Shown here: one piece after another, positions 1-8,400 of the stretch | Position numbering within the stretch: position 1 is the stretch's first letter | How the letters are laid out: every line of letters begins with the position of its first letter | DNA from: JAGLGH01 sp034723595 | GTDB taxonomy: Archaea; Nanobdellota; Nanobdellia; Woesearchaeales; JAGLGH01 | NCBI GenBank assembly: GCA_034723595.1 | Contig: JAYEPB010000105.1 | Location: forward strand, 1 to 10,081 | DNA: 10,081 bases | Direction: 5' to 3' | The notes under the pieces: model-generated | Databases searched by the model: none | Seen by the model: only the letters and a program-made list of their open reading frames with translations | What the model was told of the DNA's origin: nothing | Translations under genes and position numbers: made by a program

Positions 1-282
1 TTTCAGCTTTTTGTTGAATAGTATTTCTTGAACTTTAGCATTCTGAGCAAGTCTGGTTCCCCCCACTTCTTGTTTTGTTAGATTCACAGCCTCAATAACT
101 ACATCGCATATCTCTTTTAAATTACTGGAAAATGTTGCAAGAAAAGTTTCTTTTACTGTGCGTAAACTTATGAATGGAAAATTCTTGCATCCTTTAAGAT
201 AAAAACTTACTTTCTCCATAAATTGATCTTCCATATTTAAAGAATATATTACATTCACATCACATGTATTTTCAAAAACCAT
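1..282 (-). CDS. Probable PIN-domain protein, C-terminus cut by window edge
   Basis: The first 94 codons of a gene read leftwards off the window. The N-terminus carries a DVNVIYS motif (D8, N10), which resembles the D-x-N-V opening strand of PIN-domain ribonucleases. About 37 residues later come FISLRTVKE and a glutamate, E45, at the spacing expected for the second PIN acidic residue. The third and fourth acidic residues would lie outside the window. PIN proteins are metal-dependent RNases, often toxins or RNA-processing factors. The start is the ATG at 282, two bases after the stop of the upstream gene, so the two genes are almost certainly co-transcribed and may be translationally coupled. 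The PIN call rests on short motifs only. A non-catalytic relative or an unrelated alpha/beta protein is possible. Confidence 0.5.
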   Translation of the reverse strand, partial: MVFENTCDVNVIYSLNMEDQFMEKVSFYLKGCKNFPFISLRTVKETFLATFSSNLKEICDVVIEAVNLTKQEVGGTRLAQNAKVQEILFNKKLK

Positions 283-284
283 TT

Positions 285-995
285 TTAACAATAAGAACCA
301 ATTCTAATGCGTTCAACACTTAAAAAGTTCATCTTTTTAATTGCTTTTTCTTTATTTTCATTATATGTTAATACTACGTCAAGAACTCTTAAAAATAATA
401 AGGTATGTGCAGTCCAATATTTTTGAATTATCTCTGAAAATTTATCAGATGTAACATCTTTTGTTTTTTTCATTTTAATTAAAACATTTTTAGACAAATC
501 ATTCATTAAATCTAATGTTTCAACCATCTCTCTGCCCAAACGAATATTTATTTTATCCTTTTCATGTATTGAAGCGAAACGCATTTGGTTTCTCATAAAT
601 TTGAACCCTGAAATCTGAGTGCCAAGTAAGGTAGATAAAATCTGTTTTAGGAAATAACTTCTTTTTATTGGATCTTCGATATTAAATTGAGGGTTACTTT
701 TTAATCTAGTCATGAAATCATCATCAAAAATTAATTTCAGTTTATCCTCAACTAAACCTATTGTCTCAACATTCCAAATTCCTTTAGGCATAGTTTTCAG
801 AACATCATCTGTAATTATTGATACTGCGTCTTTTTTAATTGATTCATTGAGTATTGAATCTATAAAAGCATTAGCAGATTTCTGGATTGTCCTTTTTTCT
901 GTCAATTCTGTAATTTGAGAAAACATTGGTTCGAGAAGGATAGTAAATTGTTCTAAAATCTCATTGAATGGTGAATAGATATTTTGTTTAATCAT
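285..995 (-). CDS. Uncharacterised alpha-helical protein, operon partner of the PIN-like gene
   Basis: A 236-residue protein that I do not recognise. The sequence is rich in Lys, Ile, Leu and Glu, has almost no Gly or Pro runs, and reads as mostly amphipathic helix with no signal peptide or membrane segment, so it is probably cytoplasmic. It has a single Cys as the last residue (C236) and no zinc-binding or nucleotide-binding motif. The start ATG at 995 sits about 20 bases from a TATA-like box on the minus strand, which suggests a leaderless or nearly leaderless mRNA. It ends two bases before the ATG of a probable PIN-domain gene. Small proteins encoded just ahead of PIN nucleases are often their antitoxins or partners. 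At 236 residues this one is large for an antitoxin, so that role is only a possibility. Confidence 0.75.
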   Translation of the reverse strand: MIKQNIYSPFNEILEQFTILLEPMFSQITELTEKRTIQKSANAFIDSILNESIKKDAVSIITDDVLKTMPKGIWNVETIGLVEDKLKLIFDDDFMTRLKSNPQFNIEDPIKRSYFLKQILSTLLGTQISGFKFMRNQMRFASIHEKDKINIRLGREMVETLDLMNDLSKNVLIKMKKTKDVTSDKFSEIIQKYWTAHTLLFLRVLDVVLTYNENKEKAIKKMNFLSVERIRIGSYC

Positions 996-1010
996 TTTAT
1001 ATCATTTATT

Positions 1011-1020
1011 CTATATATAA
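1011..1020 (-). promoter_or_regulatory. TATA-like box for the minus-strand PIN-like operon
   Basis: On the minus strand this reads TTATATATAG and is centred about 20 bases before the ATG at 995. That is close to the archaeal TATA-to-start distance for a leaderless transcript. The surrounding sequence is very AT-rich, so the exact element is uncertain. Confidence 0.45.
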
Positions 1021-1096
1021 TATTATCTATTAATTATATGATGAATATAATATCTATGTGATACTACATATAAAAAACTTTCGGAGATTTCATAAT

Positions 1097-1112
1097 GTTA
1101 ACCCTGGTTTAC
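1097..1112. promoter_or_regulatory. Near-palindrome in the divergent promoter region
   Basis: The sequence GTTAACCCTGGTTTAC pairs its two halves around a CT centre with one mismatched pair. It is the only GC-richer, symmetric block in the AT-rich gap between the divergent operons. It lies upstream of both candidate TATA boxes of the plus-strand repair cluster. A dimeric regulator site is plausible, but nothing in the window proves binding. Confidence 0.25.
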
Positions 1113-1155
1113 CCCTACATTTATAAATTATTCTTCTTTTTTAGTTTTAATAGGA

Positions 1156-1163
1156 TTTAAATA
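1156..1163 (+). promoter_or_regulatory. TATA-like box for the repair-gene cluster
   Basis: TTTAAATA is centred about 28 bases before the ATG at 1188, which fits leaderless transcription of the HELLH protein gene. A second candidate, TTTATAAA at 1120-1127, would start the transcript near 1150 and give a leader of about 40 bases. The sequence alone does not decide between them. Confidence 0.5.
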
Positions 1164-1187
1164 GGAATATAATCTAACTGAAAAAAG

Positions 1188-1715
1188 ATGGATGTGAAAT
1201 ATTTGGATGATTGCAAAAACTGGTTTGATGAAACACTGGAAGTTTTTCCTAAATTGAAGAGTAAAAAAGTTGAAGTTCAGTATAAAGCAATGACTGCCAG
1301 AAGATTGGGATATGTTAGCGCAAAAATCCCTCAAGAATTAGATTTTGATCCCGAGGCATTGCTTCTTGGAGAGTCAAACAGTGTTAAAAAAAGAAGGCGC
1401 AAGCCAAAGGAATTTAAGATTTTTATTAATGCCAAAATGCAAAAAATCAAAAATATTGCCTTGAGAAAGCAGATAGTGCAGCATATTTTGCTTCATGAGC
1501 TTCTTCATATAGAAAATGAGGATTTAATTACAATATCTAAACAATATAATCGAAGAAAGAAGAAAAAGATTCATGTCAATGATTTTGATAATGAAGTATT
1601 TCAAAGATTTAATCAATTAAGAGAACTAAAAGGAATTATGCAAATTCAAAAGAGGGAACACCTTGATATTGCTATCAGCAGAATATTGGAATCAATAAAT
1701 TGGTTTAAAAAATAG
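1188..1715 (+). CDS. HELLH zincin-like protein (putative metalloprotease)
   Basis: A 175-residue protein without signal peptide or membrane segment. The key feature is HELLHIE (H103, E104, H107, E109), the HExxH zinc site of metalloproteases. The third ligand is not certain; E109, H129 and E136 are candidates. Two strongly basic patches, KKRRRKPK (67-74) and RRKKKK (122-127), flank the active site and would suit a protein that works on nucleic acid or nucleoprotein. It resembles small SprT/WLM-like or archaeal zincin proteins only by motif; I cannot assign a family. The gene heads a cluster, followed after 10 bases by endonuclease III and then by an Ogg2 glycosylase, which points to DNA repair as a possible setting. 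The start ATG at 1188 is supported by the TATA distance. Confidence 0.75.
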   Translation: MDVKYLDDCKNWFDETLEVFPKLKSKKVEVQYKAMTARRLGYVSAKIPQELDFDPEALLLGESNSVKKRRRKPKEFKIFINAKMQKIKNIALRKQIVQHILLHELLHIENEDLITISKQYNRRKKKKIHVNDFDNEVFQRFNQLRELKGIMQIQKREHLDIAISRILESINWFKK

Positions 1716-1725
1716 AAAGACTATA

Positions 1726-2382
1726 ATGATAACACCAGACATAAAAGCAATCCATAAAATACTGAAAAAGCATGCCTTAGATTATGATGTGCCTGTTGTT
1801 GATCTTATAAAAATCCAATCTGCTGATCCTTTTAAAATCCTTATAGGCACAATATTATCTGCAAGGACAAAGGATGAGACAACTTCTTCTGCATGCAAAA
1901 GATTATTCTCAAGAGCAGGGGATATTGAAGAACTTGAAAATATGTCATTGAAAGATATTGAGGAATTGATTTATCCAGTTGGATTCTACAAGAACAAAGC
2001 AGGATACCTGAAAAAGCTGCCTGAAGTTTTGAAAGAAGAGTTTGATGGCAAGATTCCAGAGACTGTGGAGCATCTTGTGAAACTGCCTGGTGTAGGAAGA
2101 AAGACAGCGAACCTTGTTGCAGCTATTGCGTTCAATAAGCATGCTATATGTGTCGATACGCATGTCCATAGGATAATGAACAGAGTGGGATATGTAAAGA
2201 CAAGTATGCCGTTAGAGACAGAGATGGCATTAAGAAAAAAGCTTCCAAAGAGATATTGGAGGACTATTAATAGTTTTTTTGTTGCATTTGGTCAGAATAT
2301 ATGCAGGCCTATATCACCTCATTGCAGCGTATGTCCAACAAGACAGTATTGCAATAAGATTGGTGTAGAGAAGAGCAGATAG
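1726..2382 (+). CDS. nth: Endonuclease III (DNA glycosylase/AP lyase)
   Basis: A 218-residue enzyme of base-excision repair that removes oxidised pyrimidines and cuts the abasic site by beta-elimination. All hallmarks are present: the helix-hairpin-helix LPGVGRKTANLV with catalytic lysine K126, the VDTHVHR segment with catalytic aspartate D144 exactly 18 residues later, and the C-terminal [4Fe-4S] motif C193-x6-C200-x2-C203-x5-C209. The substrate-pocket segment reads SARTKD, where E. coli Nth has SAQTTD. The length matches the family. The gene follows the HELLH gene after 10 bases and precedes the Ogg2 gene by 28 bases, so all three are probably co-transcribed. No strong Shine-Dalgarno sequence precedes the start. 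Confidence 0.97.
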   Translation: MITPDIKAIHKILKKHALDYDVPVVDLIKIQSADPFKILIGTILSARTKDETTSSACKRLFSRAGDIEELENMSLKDIEELIYPVGFYKNKAGYLKKLPEVLKEEFDGKIPETVEHLVKLPGVGRKTANLVAAIAFNKHAICVDTHVHRIMNRVGYVKTSMPLETEMALRKKLPKRYWRTINSFFVAFGQNICRPISPHCSVCPTRQYCNKIGVEKSR

Positions 2383-2410
2383 AGCAGATAGTATAGGCAG
2401 GTTAATCAGT

Positions 2411-3049
2411 ATGGAAAAGCTTATCAGAGATATCAAAAGACTGCAGAAGGATTCTGTAAGCAAAATTATCGCCAAAAGGCTGAAGGAGTTTGAGTCTTTT
2501 AAAACAAGAAGAAATGATGAATGGTTTTCTGAATTATGCTTCTGCATTTTGACAGCAAATTCAAAAGCAAAAACAGCTTTGGAGATTCAGAAGCAGTTGG
2601 GATGTGAGGGGTTTTGCAGTGCGGGTATTGAGGATATAAGGAGTTGTATTATCAGGTGCAAGCACAGGTTTCATAATAATAAGACAAGATTTATCATTGC
2701 TGCAAGAGGGCATATTGATATCAAGGCAAAGATAATGAAAATTGTCAATGATGATGGCATCATGGAAGCAAGAGAATGGCTGGTGAAATATATAAAAGGC
2801 ATTGGCTATAAAGAAGCATCTCATTTCCTGAGGAATGTTGGATACAAGGAAATTGCAATTCTTGACAGGCATATCATCAACCTTATGCTTGAATCAGGAG
2901 TGATAGATCACAAGCCTAAAGTATTGAACAGGAAGGCATATCTTGAGATTGAAAAAAGATTTAAGTCTATTGCAGATAAGATTGGGATGTCATTAGCAGA
3001 GCTTGATTTGTATATGTGGTATATGAAATCAGGCGAAGTTCTAAAATAG
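2411..3049 (+). CDS. ogg: Ogg2-type 8-oxoguanine DNA glycosylase/AP lyase
   Basis: A 212-residue enzyme that excises 8-oxoguanine from DNA and cleaves the resulting abasic site. It belongs to the HhH-GPD superfamily, Ogg2 branch, known mainly from archaea. Diagnostic segments are WFSELCFCILTAN (38-50), HRFHNNK (85-91), the helix-hairpin-helix IKGIGYKEASHFLRNVGY (128-145) with catalytic lysine K134, and ILDRHI with catalytic aspartate D152. The lysine-aspartate spacing of 18 equals that in the neighbouring Nth. The C-terminus ends in MKSGEVLK, a lysine-terminated tail like that reported to contact the base in Ogg2 enzymes. No iron-sulfur cluster motif is present, as expected. Its position right after nth gives a compact unit handling both oxidised pyrimidines and oxidised guanine. 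The 28-base gap carries an AGAGCAGATAG-like short repeat and no clear ribosome site. Confidence 0.95.
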   Translation: MEKLIRDIKRLQKDSVSKIIAKRLKEFESFKTRRNDEWFSELCFCILTANSKAKTALEIQKQLGCEGFCSAGIEDIRSCIIRCKHRFHNNKTRFIIAARGHIDIKAKIMKIVNDDGIMEAREWLVKYIKGIGYKEASHFLRNVGYKEIAILDRHIINLMLESGVIDHKPKVLNRKAYLEIEKRFKSIADKIGMSLAELDLYMWYMKSGEVLK

Positions 3050-3082
3050 TTTATTACTCAAAAATCGTAAATGCCCCAAACA

Positions 3083-3090
3083 TTTATATA
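3083..3090 (+). promoter_or_regulatory. TATA-like box before the small unrecognised gene
   Basis: TTTATATA stands out just after the Ogg2 gene. Its expected transcription start, near 3112, falls after the GTG (3096) and ATG (3105) candidates but before an in-frame ATG at 3135. It therefore bears on the start choice of the next gene. A weaker TTTATTA at 3050-3056 could serve the earlier starts. Confidence 0.5.
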
Positions 3091-3104
3091 ATAGAGTGAT
3101 TTAC

Positions 3105-3566
3105 ATGGATATAAACACTAAAGTTGATGCAAAAATGGGAGTATATCAATCTGATGTCTCGAGAAAGCAAAGTTCAGAAAATCCTGTTGTGAAACAAGAG
3201 GTATATACAGGAAGAAAGCTTTATGAGCGGGAATTCAATGGCTGGATGTTTTATACCTTAGGGGGCTTAGCTGAGAAAGATAAGATTGTAGATGATCTTG
3301 CACAATTATCCTGCAGGCATAGCGATAACAAGATGAATAGAGATACACTTGTTAATATTGTTTCCAAAGTATTGCATAATACTATTAATAAAGTAAAAGA
3401 GCAATATGTCAAAGAGCGGATTATATCTAAAAATTCTATTACTGCATATCAAAAGACTGCCAAGCCGCTTCATGAGCTTTTTGATTGTGTAAAAGCAGGC
3501 GATATCAGCACGACAGAGGTTTATAGACTAATATCTCAATCTTATCATGAATCTGGATGTATTTAG
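3105..3566 (+). CDS. Uncharacterised soluble protein
   Basis: A protein of about 153 residues that I do not recognise. It has no signal peptide or membrane segment. The first 35 residues are polar and look disordered; the rest (from about TGRKLYEREFNGW) reads as helical, with a conserved-looking Trp/Phe/Tyr cluster near the start. Three in-frame starts compete: GTG at 3096, ATG at 3105 and ATG at 3135. The TATA position favours 3135, which also has an AGTTGAT sequence resembling a Shine-Dalgarno site six bases upstream. I give 3105 as a compromise. The gene has its own TATA-like box, and the surface operon's promoter starts right after its stop codon, so it is probably a separate transcription unit. 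Confidence 0.7.
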   Translation: MDINTKVDAKMGVYQSDVSRKQSSENPVVKQEVYTGRKLYEREFNGWMFYTLGGLAEKDKIVDDLAQLSCRHSDNKMNRDTLVNIVSKVLHNTINKVKEQYVKERIISKNSITAYQKTAKPLHELFDCVKAGDISTTEVYRLISQSYHESGCI

Positions 3567-3571
3567 AAAAG

Positions 3572-3579
3572 TTTATATA
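3572..3579 (+). promoter_or_regulatory. TATA box of the surface-protein operon
   Basis: TTTATATA sits in the context GAAAAGTTTATATACAT, with a purine-rich stretch in front that suits a TFB-recognition element. Its centre is 26 bases before the ATG at 3602, the ideal spacing for a leaderless archaeal transcript. This decides the start of the next gene: the open frame extends to an ATG at 3557, but that lies upstream of the predicted transcription start. Confidence 0.7.
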
Positions 3580-3601
3580 CATTAATTCTACATTTAAGTG
3601 C

Positions 3602-5422
3602 ATGTGGAATAAAAGAGGTCTAAATCAGATAGATTGGGTTATAAGCCTGGCTATTTTTATCTTATACATTAGCTGGTTCTTTCTTCTTATCAGACCTTAT
3701 TATTTTCCTATTGAAGAAGATCCTGAAATTGAATTGCTTGAAGATGCAGTTATGGATGACTTAATCTGGACAATATATAAAACTCCTCTTGTTGTGTTTT
3801 CAGATATAGATGCTATGTATGAACCTGTTGAAGTAAATTTTTCTCTTGGACTTGAAGAATCTCATTTTGCTTTTGCTGATAATAGATATTTCACGCTTTT
3901 TGAAAATAACCTATACTTTCTTGCTGATCTTAAGAAAGGCTCGAACTTGTTCAGGTTAGTTAATTCAGATGAAACTTATGAAATGCCCAATATTCACACA
4001 GACCTGTATGCAACAAACTATAGCACTACAGTGAGCAGTATGCGCGCAACATATCATGATGGTCTTCTGAAAAAAGCATATTATAAAGGGGATTTTGTGA
4101 TTGATGATTTGAAATTTATGTGCCATGATGAGCTTGTTGATGTGGACAACTCCTCGTTTTTTTCTTCTAAGATAATGGCTGTGCATTCTGCTGATACTGC
4201 TGCTGGCTTTAACCATAGCTCAACTGTATTTGGATACAATACAAGGATTTACAATAAGATAAAGCTTGACAAGTTCATTGACAAGCGCACTGTGAATATG
4301 AATATGAAACTCAGGGGATATCCAAGGTATTATGCAGATAATGTCAATTTTGGCCAGATACTGCATGAGGGTGAATGCGCAAACTTTGACAAAGAATATG
4401 TATTCTTCTATAATGATGATGAGGCCATATTGTTTGCATTTGATAATAATGAGACTGAGATTAAGTTCTGCTACAGTGCTGAGGATGAGATTGAGCTGAA
4501 CATCAGCATAAAGGTTGAAAGAGAAGCTGAATACAAAATATATTTTGAGCCTTTTGCAATTATTCCAAATGGAGATTTTAGCGAAGGCTGGAAAGACTGG
4601 AGTTTTGTTAATAATACTAAAATCTACAGGACATGCACTTCAAAAGAAGGTAATCAGATACTGCTGACAGAAGAGAATTCTGGAGAAGTCACAGATCCAT
4701 ATTATTCTTACTTAAGTGCGAATGGAGGGGATTGGGAAGCCTCGCTAATAAGCGGACTGCCAACAGCAGGGTTTGGAGCAAATAAAGCAAATATGGCAGG
4801 AGCTGGTGGAGAGTTTGACGGTATGTTGGTGTCTTCGCCTTTTACAGTTCCTGACTATGCAGAGTTTATCCATGTATGGCGACATTTTGAATTAAACAAT
4901 TTTAGTAACCATAATGACAGCGGAACAGAAAGACCAGATGGGATTTATTTTGAATTGCGTGATGCAGATACTGAAGAATTAGTGTATATAATAGACTCAT
5001 GGGAACCCATAAGTTCATCAGTAAATTATGATATTATAGGTGAAAAAAATGATCCCTATATAAACATATCAAAATTCAGAGGCAGAAATCTAAAGATAGT
5101 TTTAGAACTTGGAGGATTTAAAAACTCAAGTGAAGATAATTGTGAAGACAGCAATGATGCTGATGCTCTGGTTCAGATTGACGATGTCTATTTTACCGAT
5201 GCGAATAAAAACAGAATAAAACCTGGCTTTGATTACACAAGGATTATGTCAAGGCTGCACCTTGGAGATTATGAATCCTATTTTGGAATGTCTGAGAAGA
5301 TTGAAGGCATATCTATAGATAAGATGGATATGATTGCTAACCTGACATATCAGCAGTTAATATCAATGTGGGGATTCCCTCATGGAAAAGATTTCAGGAT
5401 AACATTATTTAACCAGACATGA
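3602..5422 (+). CDS. Large pilin-signal, membrane-anchored surface protein with jelly-roll-like domain
   Basis: A 606-residue protein, counted from the ATG favoured by the TATA box. The N-terminus is MWNKRGLNQIDW followed by a hydrophobic helix to about residue 30. KRG with an acidic residue at +5 (D11; Glu is usual) is the layout of an archaeal type IV prepilin (class III) signal, cut after G6 by a PibD/FlaK-type peptidase. If uncut, the helix would anchor the protein with its bulk outside. Residues about 30-310 are beta-rich and unrecognised. From about 320, the PNGDFSEGWKDW opening and a VQIDDVYFTD ending near 535 resemble jelly-roll carbohydrate-binding modules. The region between contains Gly/Ala-rich loops. 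The C-terminal 70 residues are unassigned. It overlaps the next gene by ATGA, so the two are probably translationally coupled. At about 600 residues it is far larger than ordinary pilins, more like a tip or minor subunit. Confidence 0.75.
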   Translation: MWNKRGLNQIDWVISLAIFILYISWFFLLIRPYYFPIEEDPEIELLEDAVMDDLIWTIYKTPLVVFSDIDAMYEPVEVNFSLGLEESHFAFADNRYFTLFENNLYFLADLKKGSNLFRLVNSDETYEMPNIHTDLYATNYSTTVSSMRATYHDGLLKKAYYKGDFVIDDLKFMCHDELVDVDNSSFFSSKIMAVHSADTAAGFNHSSTVFGYNTRIYNKIKLDKFIDKRTVNMNMKLRGYPRYYADNVNFGQILHEGECANFDKEYVFFYNDDEAILFAFDNNETEIKFCYSAEDEIELNISIKVEREAEYKIYFEPFAIIPNGDFSEGWKDWSFVNNTKIYRTCTSKEGNQILLTEENSGEVTDPYYSYLSANGGDWEASLISGLPTAGFGANKANMAGAGGEFDGMLVSSPFTVPDYAEFIHVWRHFELNNFSNHNDSGTERPDGIYFELRDADTEELVYIIDSWEPISSSVNYDIIGEKNDPYINISKFRGRNLKIVLELGGFKNSSEDNCEDSNDADALVQIDDVYFTDANKNRIKPGFDYTRIMSRLHLGDYESYFGMSEKIEGISIDKMDMIANLTYQQLISMWGFPHGKDFRITLFNQT

Positions 5423-8400
5423 ATAAAATGAAAAAATACAGATATAATTTATTGAAGCAAAGCATTATAATATTCATAACTCTAATCTTTTTTGCATTAT
5501 CTGTATCATCAGCAAGTTACAATATATCTTCATGCGCAACCTTAAATGAATCAAATGCAATTTATTATTTAAATCAGTCTATATTAGATTCAACAATTGA
5601 GTATTGTATAAATATTACTGCAGATAATATTACTCTTGACTGCCAGGGACATACAATAGATGCTGCATATAGCGGTGGTTATCCTGATTATGGTATTTAC
5701 ATATACAGAACCTCTGGGACAAACTCTAACATTACTATTAAAAACTGCATCCTATCTGATTGGAAAAAAGCAAATATCTATATTCGAGGAGGTGATAATA
5801 ATACAATTCAAAATGTAAATTCTTCGAAGTCTCAGCAGGGACATGGAATTCATATTCAAAATTCAGATTCAAATACTTTAGTAGACATAACAGCTAGTCA
5901 AAATAAAGGTCGTACGGAAAGATTTTCGGGAATTTATCTTTATGCTTCAGATTTAAACACTTTAGTAAATATAACAGCTAATGGAAATGAATATTACGGT
6001 ATTTATATGATTGGTTCAGATTCAAATAATCTTTCGAATATAAATGCAAGCTCAAATACTCGTGATGGAATTCAAATTCATAATTCAAATTTAACCATTT
6101 TATCCAATATTATATCCAATTCAAATGGTTTATATTATAGCGGAAATGGGATTTTGATCAGTGATTCAGAAGGAACTGTTTTAAAAGATTCTAAATTCAT
6201 CAACAATGGTGCTTTTGATGTAAATTTAGAGTCTAGTGTATCTTCAGATTGTAGTTTATCTTTTATAAATGTTACAGGAACAGACAACAAGCCAATTGTT
6301 TTTTATAATTCAAGCGTCAATCTCAATAACTGGAATAATAATGCCAGTGAAATAATACTCTGCGGAGCAGACAATTCTATAATAGATAATCTTACCATAA
6401 ATCATATAGATACCGTAAATAATGGGTTATTAATTGTTAACACTGATAATTCTAATTTCACTAATTTAAACTTAATTGGCTTCAGGTATGGCCTATCCCT
6501 TTACAAGTCACATTCAAATATTATTTTAGGAGCAAACATAGATGGAACTGATGAAAAAGGTAATGGGATAGAGTTGTTTGAATCAAATTCTAATAATATT
6601 TCATACATAAACACAACTCAAAATAATAATGGAATTTATCTTTGGGGGTTAAATATAGGGTCATATTCAAACACTTTATCAAACATAAATTCATATTCAG
6701 ATAGAACTTATGGAATTTATCTAAAGAAATCAGATCTAAATACTATATTCCAATCAACAATGAATTCAAATATGAATGGCATAGGTCTTTCTGATTCAAA
6801 TTTAAATAACATCTCAAACATAACAGCAGATTCAAATAACTATGATGGAATTGAGATTGAAAGTTCATATTCAAATATCCTGTCAAATATATCTCTCATT
6901 GAAAATCAATATGGAATCTATTTTATGTACTCAGATTCAAATTTTATGTCAAACATAGCAGCAAGTTCAAATGATTATGGAATTCATTTTTATTATTCAA
7001 ATAATAATACTTTAGAAGACTCAAAATTACTAAATAATACTAAGTTTGATGTTAATTATTACACAACAAGGTCTAAGTTTGATTGCAGTTGTACTTTGAA
7101 GAACATAACAGGGACAGATGATAAACCAATTGTTTTTTATAATTCAAGTGTCAATCTCAACAACTGGAATAACAATGCAAGTGAAATAATACTTTGCGGA
7201 GCAGACCATACAATAATAGATAACCTTACTTTAGATCATACAGATGAAAAAAACAACGCATTATTAATAACGGCAACGCAAAATGCCAGTATAACTAATT
7301 CTGATTTCAGTAATCTTGAATATGGAATTTATCTTGATTATTCAGATTCAAACTTTATTTCAAATATAACATCAAATTTGCATGATATGAGTGGTTTACA
7401 AATGGGGTATTCAGATTCAAACAGATTCACAAACATATTAAGTAATTCAAATGGAGGAGGGTTTTGGTTTGTTGGTTCAAATTCAAATAATTTTTCACAT
7501 ATGACCATAAATAATAATACTGTTACAGGAATATATTTTTCTTCTTCAAATTCAAATATTTTTTCTAATATTACAGCTAATTTCAATGAGGGTCCTGGTT
7601 ATAGTGATGGTCGTGGTATTTATGCTTCTGGTTCAAATAATAATTTCTCTGATATGATTCTTAATTCAAATAAGAATAATGGAGTTACTATCTCTGGTTC
7701 ATCTAATTATATATCAAACATAATCGCAAATTTAAATGGAAAGGGAATTAGCGTAGGGGGTTCATATAATATTATTTCAAATATAACTGCGATGAATTCA
7801 TCTTCTTCTGGAATATCTATCTCTAATTCATATAGTGTCATTTCAGATATAATCAGTAGTCAAAATGGACAGGATGGAATCTATATCTCTGGTTCATATA
7901 ACAATCTTTCAAATGTAATCTCTAATTCAAATAAAATAGGGATTGATTGCGATAATAGTCAACATAATAAACTCTCAAACATAACGATAAAAAATAATAA
8001 TGATTATGGAATAAGAATGACTCGCAATAGTGATTATAATAGCATAATTGGATGCCGTATAGAAAATAATAACAAAGCAGGAATCAATCTCAGTAGCTAT
8101 TACTCATCTCGTCCAGAATTCAATATATTCTACAATAACATATTCAACAATTCACTGAATTTTCTCATAGATTCGAGCATAACAAACCCAAATTACTGGA
8201 ATACAACAAACCACACAGCAACAAACATAATAAATGGAACAATCATTGGTGGCAATGCCTGGGCAACACCTGCTGGAACAGGCTATTCTCAGACCTGTAT
8301 GGATTCAGATGAAGATGGAATCTGCGATGAGCAATATAATCTTACAGTTGATGGATTGAATTTTGACTATTTTCCTTTAGCATTTCCAGTACCTCCAGTA

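Noticed and set aside
3557..3601. Upstream start at 3557 for the pilin-signal protein
   Set aside because: It would overlap the preceding gene, lie before the predicted transcription start, and put a polar stretch in front of the KRG signal.
7108..7206. Recent tandem duplication or assembly artefact
   Set aside because: Eight silent differences and an 834-base spacing show that the copies have diverged for some time under protein constraint.
7338..7586. Minus-strand open frame of 82 codons
   Set aside because: It lies wholly inside the beta-helix gene and mirrors its Ser/Asn repeats as Glu/Phe-rich sequence; no promoter or plausible protein.
5850..7950. CRISPR array, because of regularly recurring short words
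   Set aside because: The words are short, degenerate, in frame with codons, and encode beta-helix turns; there are no constant repeats with unique spacers.
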